This document shows positions 7,483 to 16,500 of a stretch of 23,973 nt of DNA, piece after piece. The stretch is from positions 1 through 23,973 of the forward strand of contig NZ_JANFYN010000037.1 in NCBI RefSeq assembly GCF_024460475.1, written 5' to 3'. The notes under the pieces were generated by a model. That model saw only the letters and a program-made list of their open reading frames with translations. It made no database searches and was not told the DNA's origin. This DNA comes from Holdemanella sp. MSK.7.32 (lineage in GTDB: Bacteria > Bacillota_I > Bacilli_A > Erysipelotrichales > Erysipelotrichaceae). Every line of letters starts with the position of its first letter. Position 1 is the first letter of the stretch. A program made the position numbers and the translations under genes.

Positions 7483-8163
7483 ATGGATAGACCTATTACA
7501 ACATTGTTTATGCTAATGTCTGTTGATGGGAAAATAAGTACTGGTGCAACAGATGATTTGGATGTAGATAAGGATTTTCCTAAAATTAAAGGCGTTAATG
7601 AGGGATTACACCAATATTACGAAATAGAGCAGACAACAGATTTGTGGTCTTTCAACTCGGGTAGAGTGCAAGAAAAAATGGGAGTAAATAAAAAGAAAAT
7701 ACCAAGGAAAACACCGGTTTCCTTTGTTGTAATTGATAATAAACATTTGAATGAAAATGGTATTCGCTATTTTTGTGCTTTATCAAAAGAGTTTGTGCTG
7801 ATTACGACGAATACAAGACATCCTGCCTTTAACGTAGAGGATGAAAATCTTCATATCATATACCAAAATGAATTATCCTTAAAAGATGCACTTATAAAAC
7901 TTAAATCGGAATATGGTTGTGAGAGAATAACAATCCAGACTGGAGGAACATTGAATAACTTATTTCTTCGTGAAAAGCTGTTTGATTATGTAGATATTAT
8001 TATTGCACCTGTTTTGATTGGCGGCAAGGATACTTCTACTCTAATTGATGGAAAGTCTTTGACAGAAGAATGCGAATTATCAAAATTGGGTGTTGTGAAG
8101 TTGCAAGAATGTGTAGTTTTGGAGAACTCGTATCTTAGATTACGCTATGAGGTGATTCATTGA
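7483..8163 (+). CDS. RibD C-terminal / dihydrofolate-reductase-like NADPH-dependent reductase
   Basis: A 226-residue protein of the RibD_C fold, which in characterised members reduces a pyrimidine or folate-like substrate with NADPH. The N-terminal RPITTLFMLMSVDGKIST and the late ITIQTGGTLNNLFLREKL with DIIIAPVLIGGKDTSTL are the classic family blocks. I start at 7483 (MDRPITT) because GGAGGAAA precedes it and the promoter -10 lies at 7432; an in-frame extension to 7333 would include the promoter and is unlikely. It is cargo of the mobile element and not beside other riboflavin genes. Its role could be an antifolate or drug-tolerance function or a stand-alone reductase; substrate unknown. Confidence 0.85.
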   Translation: MDRPITTLFMLMSVDGKISTGATDDLDVDKDFPKIKGVNEGLHQYYEIEQTTDLWSFNSGRVQEKMGVNKKKIPRKTPVSFVVIDNKHLNENGIRYFCALSKEFVLITTNTRHPAFNVEDENLHIIYQNELSLKDALIKLKSEYGCERITIQTGGTLNNLFLREKLFDYVDIIIAPVLIGGKDTSTLIDGKSLTEECELSKLGVVKLQECVVLENSYLRLRYEVIH

Positions 8164-8165
8164 CA

Positions 8166-8190
8166 AATCCCAGTTTATATAACTGGGATA
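8166..8190 (+). promoter_or_regulatory. Hairpin in the spacer before the small membrane gene
   Basis: ATCCCAGTT and AACTGGGAT form a perfect 9-bp stem with a TATAT-type loop starting three bases after the reductase stop. There is no T tract, so it looks more like an mRNA-stabilising or attenuating structure than a full terminator. Confidence 0.45.
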
Positions 8191-8217
8191 GATTTGCAGT
8201 TGTGGAGGTGGTTGATT

Positions 8218-8361
8218 ATGGAATATACTAAAAAGAAAAATTGGATAATAGCAATCGCTGTTGCTATCGTTTATTTAACAATAAGTATTCTCTTTGATTT
8301 GTGGTTTTTTTCTTGGATTATATGGGTTGCCTATGCAATTTATAGATTTATCGTGAAATAG
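8218..8361 (+). CDS. Small hydrophobic membrane protein (47 aa)
   Basis: A strong GGAGG (8204-8208), 9 bases before the ATG, opens a 47-codon frame encoding MEYTKKKNW, then one long or two short membrane segments (about residues 9-27 and 29-45, rich in I, V, A, F and W), ending RFIVK. The basic N-terminus and C-terminal arginine and lysine suggest both ends are cytoplasmic. It follows the reductase gene by 54 bases and is probably co-transcribed with it. No family is recognised; it is real on the strength of its ribosome site and composition. It could be a small stress or transport accessory protein. Confidence 0.65.
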   Translation: MEYTKKKNWIIAIAVAIVYLTISILFDLWFFSWIIWVAYAIYRFIVK

Positions 8362-8420
8362 ATAAATCCAAGCTGTTCAGAAGTACAAATCTCAGTTTGA
8401 CAATTTCATATCCGTACATA

Positions 8421-8454
8421 AAAAGACACCGCTTAAGTTAAGGGTGTCTTTTTA
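8421..8454 (+). terminator. Terminator at the cargo end of the mobile element
   Basis: AAAAGACACC (8421-8430) pairs perfectly with GGTGTCTTTT (8443-8452), followed by more T. It ends transcription of the reductase and small membrane gene before the element boundary. Confidence 0.85.
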
Positions 8455-8490
8455 GCGCTATTTTATTGTCATATCAAGGCTCAATCAATC

Positions 8491-8509
8491 GTGGTAAATT
8501 CGTGGTAAA
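8491..8509 (+). repeat. Integrase arm-type repeats, cargo end
   Basis: GTGGTAAA occurs twice, at 8491-8498 and 8502-8509, 11 bases apart (one helical turn). The same octamer lies beyond the integrase at the opposite end of the element. Confidence 0.6.
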
Positions 8510-8510
8510 A

Positions 8511-8770
8511 TGAATGATTTTCTATACTTCAAAATACTTGAAAACATAGTATTTATGTGGATAATCTAAAAATAGATATAAAATTTGAAAGATACATAAT
8601 TAATTTCAATAAGGTTATAATCATTTATTTCTATTTACTATTCTAAAGCTCGATTTAATAAACTATAATATATTTATCGGTTATCTCTTTATTTTATAAG
8701 TATTTAATTACTATTTCTATCAAATTGAATAATCATATTAATAATAAAATATTAGAAAGGGGGAGAATTT
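8511..8770. promoter_or_regulatory. AT-rich leader of the four-gene operon
   Basis: The interval from the element end to the first operon gene is extremely AT-rich with no supportable gene. A perfect TATAAT stands at 8616-8621 and another after a T-rich stretch near 8665, but neither has a good -35 box at 17 bases. The operon promoter must lie here or be supplied by the mobile element. AAAGGGGG at about 8756-8763 is the ribosome site of the first gene. Confidence 0.4.
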
Positions 8771-10333
8771 ATGAAAACTGCATTAGACAATTATGAATTA
8801 GGAAAACAACAAGAAGTTAATGCAGATAACTTTTCATTTGTTATCAGAGATCAATATCGTTTTTTATGTCCAGAGTGTCTAGAAAGCGTAACTATGGTCA
8901 ACGGTAAATCCTCTAAATACTTTAAACATCATAAGAAAACAAAAAGCAGTATTGAATGTGATCGAAGAGTTGAATCACAAGGTACAAAATCTATTCCAGA
9001 GCGTGTCGGTTTGCCACTTTTTCTACGTAAAATCAACGATAAATATATGTTATACATGGGTTTTAGACCATTACCAGATTCACTATTGAATCAAGTAGAA
9101 AAAGAAGATGCTTGTTTAAAAATCATTAAGAAACACTCAAATCAATACCAAAAATATTATATTAATCATCAAAATTTTTCATCTGAAAATATTGTTTATA
9201 AGAAGGTAGAATTTCTTGATTTAAATAACTTAGAAATACAATTCAATTCAACGCATTCAAAAGAAATTCAATCAATTTGGTCAAATTATATTGAAACATC
9301 TATCACAGATCGAGGCGCATTATTTCAATGCGGAAATTACGGTGGAAAAATCATACGAGTCGGCGATTGTATATCCACATATAAGCCTTATCTTTGGGTT
9401 AAGCCAAAGTTATATAACATTTCAGATTTATCCTTTAATAATGCTTTAAATTTCAAAAAAATCGGTAGTTTTACCATAGAACATCGAGAGTTTGATGTTT
9501 ATGAAGGAAGAATTGAAATTCATTCCTCTGAAAAAAATCGTTTTGAAAGAGTAGCTCGATATTTACAAGTTAACCTTAAAGTTTTTTTATTGGATAGTGA
9601 ATCAACTATTTCAGCAATTTGGCCTCCAGTAGTGAGAACAGAAAATGGATATCAATCAAATAAACCAACACACATGTATTTTATTATTCGTTCTAATAAT
9701 GCCATACCAAAAGTATATTTATATAAAAATAATTCAGCTACCCCATATAACATTAATATCCGAAAAATAGAAGACTCATTTATTGGAAAAACATTCATTT
9801 CAACAATTGATCAAATTATCAACGTAGATAGAAGAGTTATATCAAACGGAACATATTTACGTGCTAAAGAATTAAATCAAATTTGTGAATGTAAATATTC
9901 TGAAAACCTCAACGTAGTAAGTGAAACCATCACATTCTCACCTTATTCTATAACATTTGTCACTAACGCAAGTACGGACGTATATTTCATAGATATAAGC
10001 AATCATATTAGTAAGCAAAAATTTGAGGATGGTCATATAACATTAAATATCGAAAAGAAATACAAATACATTTATATTTTATGTAATAATCATTTGATTA
10101 AAGTATTTAGTATTATAAATACTAGTTATGATGAATCTCAAACAATTATACAAGATATCATAAATTCTTTTAAATCATCCTGTACCACAATAGAAGTTGC
10201 TCTAACACCAAGAATAGTAAGCAACATGCAGTCATTGGTAAAAAAAGATAGAAGATTAAAAGATATTCTAAATTCGATATTACAAAAAAATAAAATACCA
10301 TTAAAAATTGTAAGAATACTAGAAGGGAAATAA
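8771..10333 (+). CDS. Unrecognised operon protein 1, with CoiA-like N-terminal zinc-binding motif
   Basis: A 520-residue protein with no signal peptide or membrane segment. Residues 32-63 read as a zinc-site pattern: CPEC (C33, C36), then YFKHH (H53, H54), then EC (C63). This is the spacing seen in the N-terminal domain of competence protein CoiA and related nuclease-associated proteins. The rest is mixed alpha/beta with many aromatic residues and no catalytic motif I can name; a conserved-looking acidic/basic tail follows about residue 455. It opens a tightly packed operon: the next gene starts 3 bases after its stop. Given the giant helicase at the operon's end it is probably a DNA-binding or sensor subunit of a defence system. 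Function inferred from context only. Confidence 0.75.
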   Translation: MKTALDNYELGKQQEVNADNFSFVIRDQYRFLCPECLESVTMVNGKSSKYFKHHKKTKSSIECDRRVESQGTKSIPERVGLPLFLRKINDKYMLYMGFRPLPDSLLNQVEKEDACLKIIKKHSNQYQKYYINHQNFSSENIVYKKVEFLDLNNLEIQFNSTHSKEIQSIWSNYIETSITDRGALFQCGNYGGKIIRVGDCISTYKPYLWVKPKLYNISDLSFNNALNFKKIGSFTIEHREFDVYEGRIEIHSSEKNRFERVARYLQVNLKVFLLDSESTISAIWPPVVRTENGYQSNKPTHMYFIIRSNNAIPKVYLYKNNSATPYNINIRKIEDSFIGKTFISTIDQIINVDRRVISNGTYLRAKELNQICECKYSENLNVVSETITFSPYSITFVTNASTDVYFIDISNHISKQKFEDGHITLNIEKKYKYIYILCNNHLIKVFSIINTSYDESQTIIQDIINSFKSSCTTIEVALTPRIVSNMQSLVKKDRRLKDILNSILQKNKIPLKIVRILEGK

Positions 10334-10336
10334 ATA

Positions 10337-12517
10337 ATGAACAATAATTATAATGATGAATACTATTCAATTGTTGCTGCATATAACCAAAACGGAAATC
10401 TTTGGTACTATCGTTTGGCAGATATTGATACAGAAAGTGGCAAAATAATTGAAGCAACATACAACACTGATGATGATAGCTATGTATATGAACCTGTTAC
10501 TTTATATTCAAAAGATCCAAATAAGATTGAATATAAACCTATTATATTAAAATGGAAATATGATGAATTTGATGAAAGAAAGCAATATACTGAAAAATGC
10601 GAACTAAAAGGGAAAATTTATGAACTAGCTTTTTTATCAAATAATGTAATCGATCAAGAATATAATGAAAACAAAATACGAAATATTCTTTCAACAGGAT
10701 TCCACATTAGTAACTCTTTAAACAATGACTTTTTACTTGTCATTAGTCAAAGCAACAATTCTTATACTACTTTATTATGCACACAAAAAATGTTCAAAGA
10801 AAAAAAAGAAATTAACGAATCTAACTCAGATATAAAATGTATTTATTTTGATAAAAATTCTAATGATTTATTAAATTCACAGCCAGTTCTCGATATTTAT
10901 AATATCCCCTATAAATCAATAGTATCAAACGAAGCTTTATTAGATCATCCTTTTAGTAAAAGTATTGATATCGAGTATAGATATTTTTTTGATAGCTTGC
11001 AGTTACCAAAAAAACAAGGAACTTTCTTATTAAAAAATGCCGATGATTATACATTGACATTCTTCAAAAAATATCTAAAAGAAATGAAAGATGTGTTATC
11101 TTTATCAAATAAAGATAGAACAAAATTTATCAATATTATTCAATCTATAGACAAATCAAAAGAACTAATCGAAGAATTCAAAGAACATACCGGCTATAAT
11201 ACCGAAGTATTACTAGAAAGCTTCAGTAAAAAAGGAGCGGAAGTCGTAAACTCAATTAGTAAAGAAAATGAAATGTTTACTGTTTTAAAAGATTTTTTGA
11301 TTTCAGATCAAAAATTTTATGATAGTTGTTTATCGCAAATTAAAATAGATTGGGAGAACTCTTCTGATTTCAAAGATAAGCAAAAAAAGCGAGAAGAAAG
11401 AGAACTATCTTTACTAGTAGAAATAGATCAAACCACCAATGAATTAAACACCTTAAAAGATACAATAAAACAATTTCATAATGAAAAAGAACAATTACTT
11501 GAGGAAAAGGAACAATTACTTAAGGAACAAGTCCAATTAAACAATAATATCACTGAACTTAAAGTAGAAAAATATAACGTTACAGAATCTATAAATAAAG
11601 CATTGAATGAATATAAAACTGATATTGTTACTGTAATAAAAAATGTTGCTCCTTTAGAATTAGTCAAACAAAGCAACATAAGCGAAATACCAAAAGGGTA
11701 TTTACATCAAAAAAATAAGGACGCACATTTTTCTCAAAAAGTTAAATTTTATGAAGGTGGAAGCATACAAGATTTTTATGAAGATTTAGAAGAAAATATA
11801 TCACTATACTATACCGATAATAGAAGTTGTGAAATTACTGCAAGTATATTAGCTTCAATATTATGTAAAAAAGCACTAGTCGTAGATGAGTGTATAGGTG
11901 AAACAATTGCGGATTGTATTTCTTGTTTGTGCGATAAAAAACCATGTGATAGATATATCATCCATAAAGCAGATATTGATGTATCAAAATTATATTGCTC
12001 CCTTAAAGAAAACAAAAATCAAATCATTTATATAAACGGTATTTTAAATTTATTTAATGAACAATTGATGAAGCAGTTAATTAAACTCTTCCCTAAAAAA
12101 ATATTTATATTCAGTATAGATGAAGAAAACATGGGTAATCTTTCAAGAAATTTATGGAAATATGCCACATATATCGACTTAGAAAAAAATTATTCAGATA
12201 TTAACAATAGCTCTGAAATCATAATCTCCAATTACAATATTAATGAATTGAATTATACTTTGCCTTCTTCAATTAAAGATAAAAAAATAACTCAAAACCC
12301 CGTACTAAGCGATTATCAAAAAGTAGAAATTTCAAAAATATTAAATTATTATTCAGATTTTATTAAATCTGAAATAACACCAACTTTCTGTATAAATCAA
12401 ATAATATTGAATATGGGAATAAATAGAGAAAAAACGCAGAAAGTAATTTCTGATCTTTATTCTGAAGAAACAATATCAGATAGTATTATCGATAAAGTAA
12501 TGGAAGATACACTATGA
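10337..12517 (+). CDS. Unrecognised operon protein 2: coiled coil plus degenerate ATPase-like C-terminal domain
   Basis: A 726-residue protein. The N-terminal 230 residues are beta-rich and unassigned. Residues about 342-432 form a long coiled coil with an exact heptad duplication, EQLLEEK then EQLLKEQ (385-398). Residues about 470-625 have the rhythm of an AAA-like domain (KALVVDEC, NQIIYINGILNLFNEQL, KKIFIFSIDEE, SRNLWKYATYIDLE), but I see no Walker A lysine motif, so if it is an ATPase fold it is probably inactive or structural. The last 100 residues are helical. AAGGG lies about 9 bases before the ATG, and the gene ends in an ATGA overlap with the next gene. It is likely a scaffold or clamp subunit of the complex; this is inference. 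Confidence 0.75.
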   Translation: MNNNYNDEYYSIVAAYNQNGNLWYYRLADIDTESGKIIEATYNTDDDSYVYEPVTLYSKDPNKIEYKPIILKWKYDEFDERKQYTEKCELKGKIYELAFLSNNVIDQEYNENKIRNILSTGFHISNSLNNDFLLVISQSNNSYTTLLCTQKMFKEKKEINESNSDIKCIYFDKNSNDLLNSQPVLDIYNIPYKSIVSNEALLDHPFSKSIDIEYRYFFDSLQLPKKQGTFLLKNADDYTLTFFKKYLKEMKDVLSLSNKDRTKFINIIQSIDKSKELIEEFKEHTGYNTEVLLESFSKKGAEVVNSISKENEMFTVLKDFLISDQKFYDSCLSQIKIDWENSSDFKDKQKKREERELSLLVEIDQTTNELNTLKDTIKQFHNEKEQLLEEKEQLLKEQVQLNNNITELKVEKYNVTESINKALNEYKTDIVTVIKNVAPLELVKQSNISEIPKGYLHQKNKDAHFSQKVKFYEGGSIQDFYEDLEENISLYYTDNRSCEITASILASILCKKALVVDECIGETIADCISCLCDKKPCDRYIIHKADIDVSKLYCSLKENKNQIIYINGILNLFNEQLMKQLIKLFPKKIFIFSIDEENMGNLSRNLWKYATYIDLEKNYSDINNSSEIIISNYNINELNYTLPSSIKDKKITQNPVLSDYQKVEISKILNYYSDFIKSEITPTFCINQIILNMGINREKTQKVISDLYSEETISDSIIDKVMEDTL

Positions 12518-13302
12518 AAAATGAATTAATAAAACAATTAAGCACAGATTTAAAAATCTCATTTTTTAAATATGAAAGTGAAAAGTCTTTTTATTCACGG
12601 TTGATATACAGTGCATTATCGGATTGGATGAAAATGTGCATTTTAGATCGTACCAATGAGGAGCATGTTGACTGTAAAAGCAAATCATATATTCGAATTC
12701 GCTGTGAAGAAATATTACAAGATTTCCTTCGCATATTCCCGGAATGTAGAGATTACTTTTATAAAAATAGTGACAATAACGAGAACCACCCTATAAATGT
12801 TTTACGTAATAAAATGATAGTCAACATGGAACTTATTTACAAAAGTGGAAACATTTATCTACCTAAAGGAATAATCCAATCTATTAATCCAAATTATTCT
12901 AGAATTTTAGGTATAGATGGTATGCGAAAAAAAAGCCATGGAATAACCAAATTAGTTAATAATATAGAAGAGAAAGTTATTGAAAAAATACCATTTGATG
13001 ATTGTGATGATTTTTATAAAGTACTTTTCAAAAATATAAAATGGGAACCTTTTAATGATTATTCAATAATTGAAGTATTAGATCCAAATAGTACAATTTC
13101 GCCCTACAAAAGTTGGAAAGATGTTTATGTGATGGATGAACATGAAGTATATTTATCAAAAATTGAAATCAACCCAACCCAAAAAGAATATTTTTGGATT
13201 AAAAAAGATAATAATAGTATTCTAATTTCTAAAGTTAATGAATATTATGTCTTGCATCAAGAAATAAGACGATTTATCCTATGGCAAAGAAAAAAAACAT
13301 AA
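12514..13302 (+). CDS. Unrecognised operon protein 3, frame ends early at an A8 tract
   Basis: The 262-residue frame starts in an ATGA overlap with the previous gene. It has no recognised domain; the N-terminal half is helical (YSRLIYSALSDWMKMCIL; CEEILQDFLRIFPECRDYFY) and the C-terminal half beta-rich. It stops right after a run of eight A (13290-13297). One base out of phase, sequence with clear coding character continues to a TAG at 13529-13531. Dropping one A would give a 338-residue protein that overlaps the start of the giant helicase gene by 14 bases, just the coupling used elsewhere in this operon. So 13302 is probably not the functional end. Slippage at A8 could also make both forms. 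Confidence 0.7.
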   Translation: MKNELIKQLSTDLKISFFKYESEKSFYSRLIYSALSDWMKMCILDRTNEEHVDCKSKSYIRIRCEEILQDFLRIFPECRDYFYKNSDNNENHPINVLRNKMIVNMELIYKSGNIYLPKGIIQSINPNYSRILGIDGMRKKSHGITKLVNNIEEKVIEKIPFDDCDDFYKVLFKNIKWEPFNDYSIIEVLDPNSTISPYKSWKDVYVMDEHEVYLSKIEINPTQKEYFWIKKDNNSILISKVNEYYVLHQEIRRFILWQRKKT

Positions 13303-13531
13303 CTGCCCAATTGCTCTTAAATATCAGACAGATGGTAATTATACAGCTATTACATTTTTTGCACAGATACCATTACGAGAGCAAAACATATTAGATACCT
13401 ATGGATGGCCGAAAGATTATATTCAAAATAAATTTAGCTATATTTTTTCAAACGACATATGGGCAGAAATCAAAAATATGTTAGTAGATTTAAACTTCGA
13501 ATTGGAGGAGGATGATTATGGAAGAATTTAG
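13298..13531 (+). other. Out-of-frame 3' coding part of operon protein 3
   Basis: In the frame one base away, this stretch reads CPIALKYQTDGNYTAITFFA, then a W/Y/F-rich sequence ending LEEDDYGRI and a stop. It has no start codon near its beginning, normal amino-acid usage and carries the GGAGGAGG ribosome site (13504-13511) of the next gene. It is best read as the C-terminal 75 or so residues of protein 3. Confidence 0.7.
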
Positions 13532-16500
13532 TGTCCAGAGTACGCATGAAGCATTAAAAAATAAACTATTAGATTATATTACTACAGCTTATTTTGGAAA
13601 AAACGATGATCTAAGAGAAATGTGTATTGATGAAATAAAGAAAAAAGGCGTTTTATGGCAAGAACCTTACATTGAAGCAAATACTGCATATAAAAGCATA
13701 AATAATGGTATAAGTAATAGTAATTTACCAGAAGATGTAAAAGAAATACTAGCATCTTTAGTAGATTATAAATTAGGTGTCTTTTCTTCTCCATATCAAC
13801 ATCAGATTGAAGCAATAGAATCATTTTATAACGGAAATGATTTATTGGTTGCAACAGGTACTGGTTCGGGAAAAACAGAATGTTTCATGTGGCCCATGGT
13901 TACAAAATTAATCCGTGAAGCAAAGAATACTCCAAAAACATGGAGCATACATGGAGTCAGAGCAATTATGCTTTATCCAATGAATGCTTTAGTTACAGAT
14001 CAAATAGGGCGATTAAGAAAAATGATTGGAGACTCTAAAGGTGATTTTCACCAATTATTTGACAAAATATGTGGTGAAGATAATAGATATCCAACATTTG
14101 GTATGTATACAGGTAGGACGCCATATCCAGGAAATCAAACGCTTAGTAAAGATTCAGATTTAGCAGATACATTAGAAAGAGATTTAGTAAATAAATCCCC
14201 TGAAATTCAAGAGCAATTATTTAACTTAGGTAAATTTCCATCAAAACATAACCTTAAGCATTATATTGAAGAATTACGAAACGGACATCACGTAACTGAT
14301 TTTTTTGATGCAGAAATGATAACAAGATTAGAAATGCAAAAAGAATCACCAGATATTTTAATTACAAACTATTCAATGTTGGAATACATGCTAATGAGAA
14401 CTGTGGAACAAAATATCTGGAAGCAAACAAAAGAATGGTTAAATTCAAGTGCTGAAAATAAACTATTATTTGTTATTGATGAAGCTCATATGTACAAAGG
14501 TGCATCAGGTGGCGAAGTAGCTCTTCTAATACGTAGATTTCTTAAAAAATTAAATATAGATAGAAGCAAAGTTCAATTTATATTAACAACTGCAAGTATG
14601 CCATCCGATTCAACTGAAACTATAAATCAATTTTTTTGCGATCTAACCGCAACAAGTAGTGCTCACAACTTAAAATATATTACAGGTGTAAAAGAAGAAT
14701 TAGATTTAAAAAACATGATAGAACCTGACCCTCTATTACTAAGTTCTTTTGACATTTCAACATTGCATAAACCTTCACCCGAAAAATTAAGGGCATTAAG
14801 GAAATTTGCTGAATTAGCAAATTTGGATTATAAAACTTGTTCATTTGATAACGAAAAAGATGTTGAGAATTGGTTATATAATAATTTAAGCCATTTCGGT
14901 CCTTTACTAAGAATTATGAAAACTTGTCGTGGAAATGCAACATCATTTAGTCAACTATCAAAAGAAGCATTTCCAAATCAATCAATTGAAATAGCTAAGC
15001 AGGCCACTAGTGTAGTTCTTGCAATTGCTCCAATTGCTAAAAATAAAAATGGACAAGTATTATTTCCATCTAGACTCCATATGTTATTTAGGGGGTTATC
15101 TGGAATGTATGCATGTTCAAATCCAAATTGTACTGAAAAACATATAAATAACAACTTGCCTATAGGAAAAATCTATTTCGGTGTACATGATGATATTTGT
15201 AAATGCGGGGGAAGAATATATGAACTAATAAACGATAGAGCTTGCGGTGCATTATTTTATAAAGGATATATGGATGAGAATGATTCAGAACAATACATTT
15301 GGAATAAAAAGAGTATAGACAACGAATCTTTTAAAGAAGTACATTTTTACATTATACCTGAAAATATAAATTTTATTTCTCGAGGGAAAAATAAAATTCA
15401 AACTGTATGGCTCAATTCTCTTACGGGACGAATAGAAACAAATGACAATCACGCAGGCCACAAACATTACGTCAACCTTGCATACTCTCAAGAACCATCT
15501 AAAGATAATCCAAATATTTTAACATTTAAGTCCTGTCCAAAATGTAAAAAAACTCGTTTGTCATTAACTGATTTTTCAGTTAAAGGAAATGAGCCATTTT
15601 ATAATATCGTATCTGAACAGTTGCACGTCCAACCTCAAACAATATTTGATAAGGAACAATTAGAAAACAATCCAAATGGTGGTAGAAAAGTACTTCTATT
15701 CTCAGATAGTCGGCAAAAAGCGGCAAAGCTTGCAAAAGAATTAACAGAAATCTCTGATGAAGATGCACTACGTACGGCAATTGTAATATCTGCAAAAATT
15801 TTAGAAGAGTGGTCTTTAAAGCATGGCAAAGAAGCAACAATGAATTTACTATATACTGTTTTTTTGCAGGTCGCATCAGAAAATAATCTTCGTTTTTTCT
15901 ATGGCCAAACTGAAGAAAAATTAGCTAAAGATATAAAAGCATTCATAGATAACAAAATGCGTCAAGAACAAAGAGCTCAGCGTCGCGGAAAGAAATATGA
16001 ATTGGATTATGATAAGTTAAGAAAAGAATTATTTTCTCAAACTCCTGATCTATTCTCAAAATATCTTTTAAAAGACTTGTGTAGTAACTTTAGGTCTCTA
16101 AGCGATTTAGGTCTTTGTTGGGTTGAACCATTAGAAAGTGTTTTTGAAGATAAATATGATGAACTAACAGAAGATGATAAAGTTGATATAGATTATGAAG
16201 ATTTTAAAAACCTTTGTATTTCCTGGTTTACAGATGAGTTAACAGATAATTTTGCATATGACCCTAACATTACATTTGCAACACGGAAAAGTATTTCTAA
16301 ATATCCAAGATTTGGGATAGAAGCAGATGAAAAATTGGCTTCTAAATATAAAAAGATATTATTAGAACATAATTTATCCGAAAATGATATTGATAAAATC
16401 TATAACATAATGAAAAGTTTTATCGTGCAAAAAAATTCAGACACATATTTCTTAAACCCAGAATTAATCACTTTAAAATATGGAGTGGATAGTACTTGGT

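Larger units (their letters stand above)
3500..8550. mobile_element. Tn916-family integrative mobilizable element (about 5 kb; ends approximate)
   Basis: The segment has integrase, excisionase and a Rep/MobT-like initiator in Tn916 order at one end, an XRE regulator, two cargo genes, and integrase arm-type repeats GTGGTAAA near both ends (3581, 3645 and variant GTGGTTAA at 3633; 8491 and 8502). Its base composition is visibly less AT-rich than both flanks. Imperfect inverted similarity starting at 3503 (forward) and 8546 (reverse) suggests the true ends lie there, but I cannot fix them to the base. No FtsK/TcpA, VirB4, VirB6 or lytic transglycosylase gene is present, so it could transfer only with help. 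It lies between the methyltransferase-helicase pair and the four-gene operon and interrupts no gene. Confidence 0.75.

Noticed and set aside
11489..11530. Tandem DNA repeat as a possible CRISPR or VNTR
   Set aside because: Only two imperfect 21-base units, in frame, encoding coiled-coil heptads.
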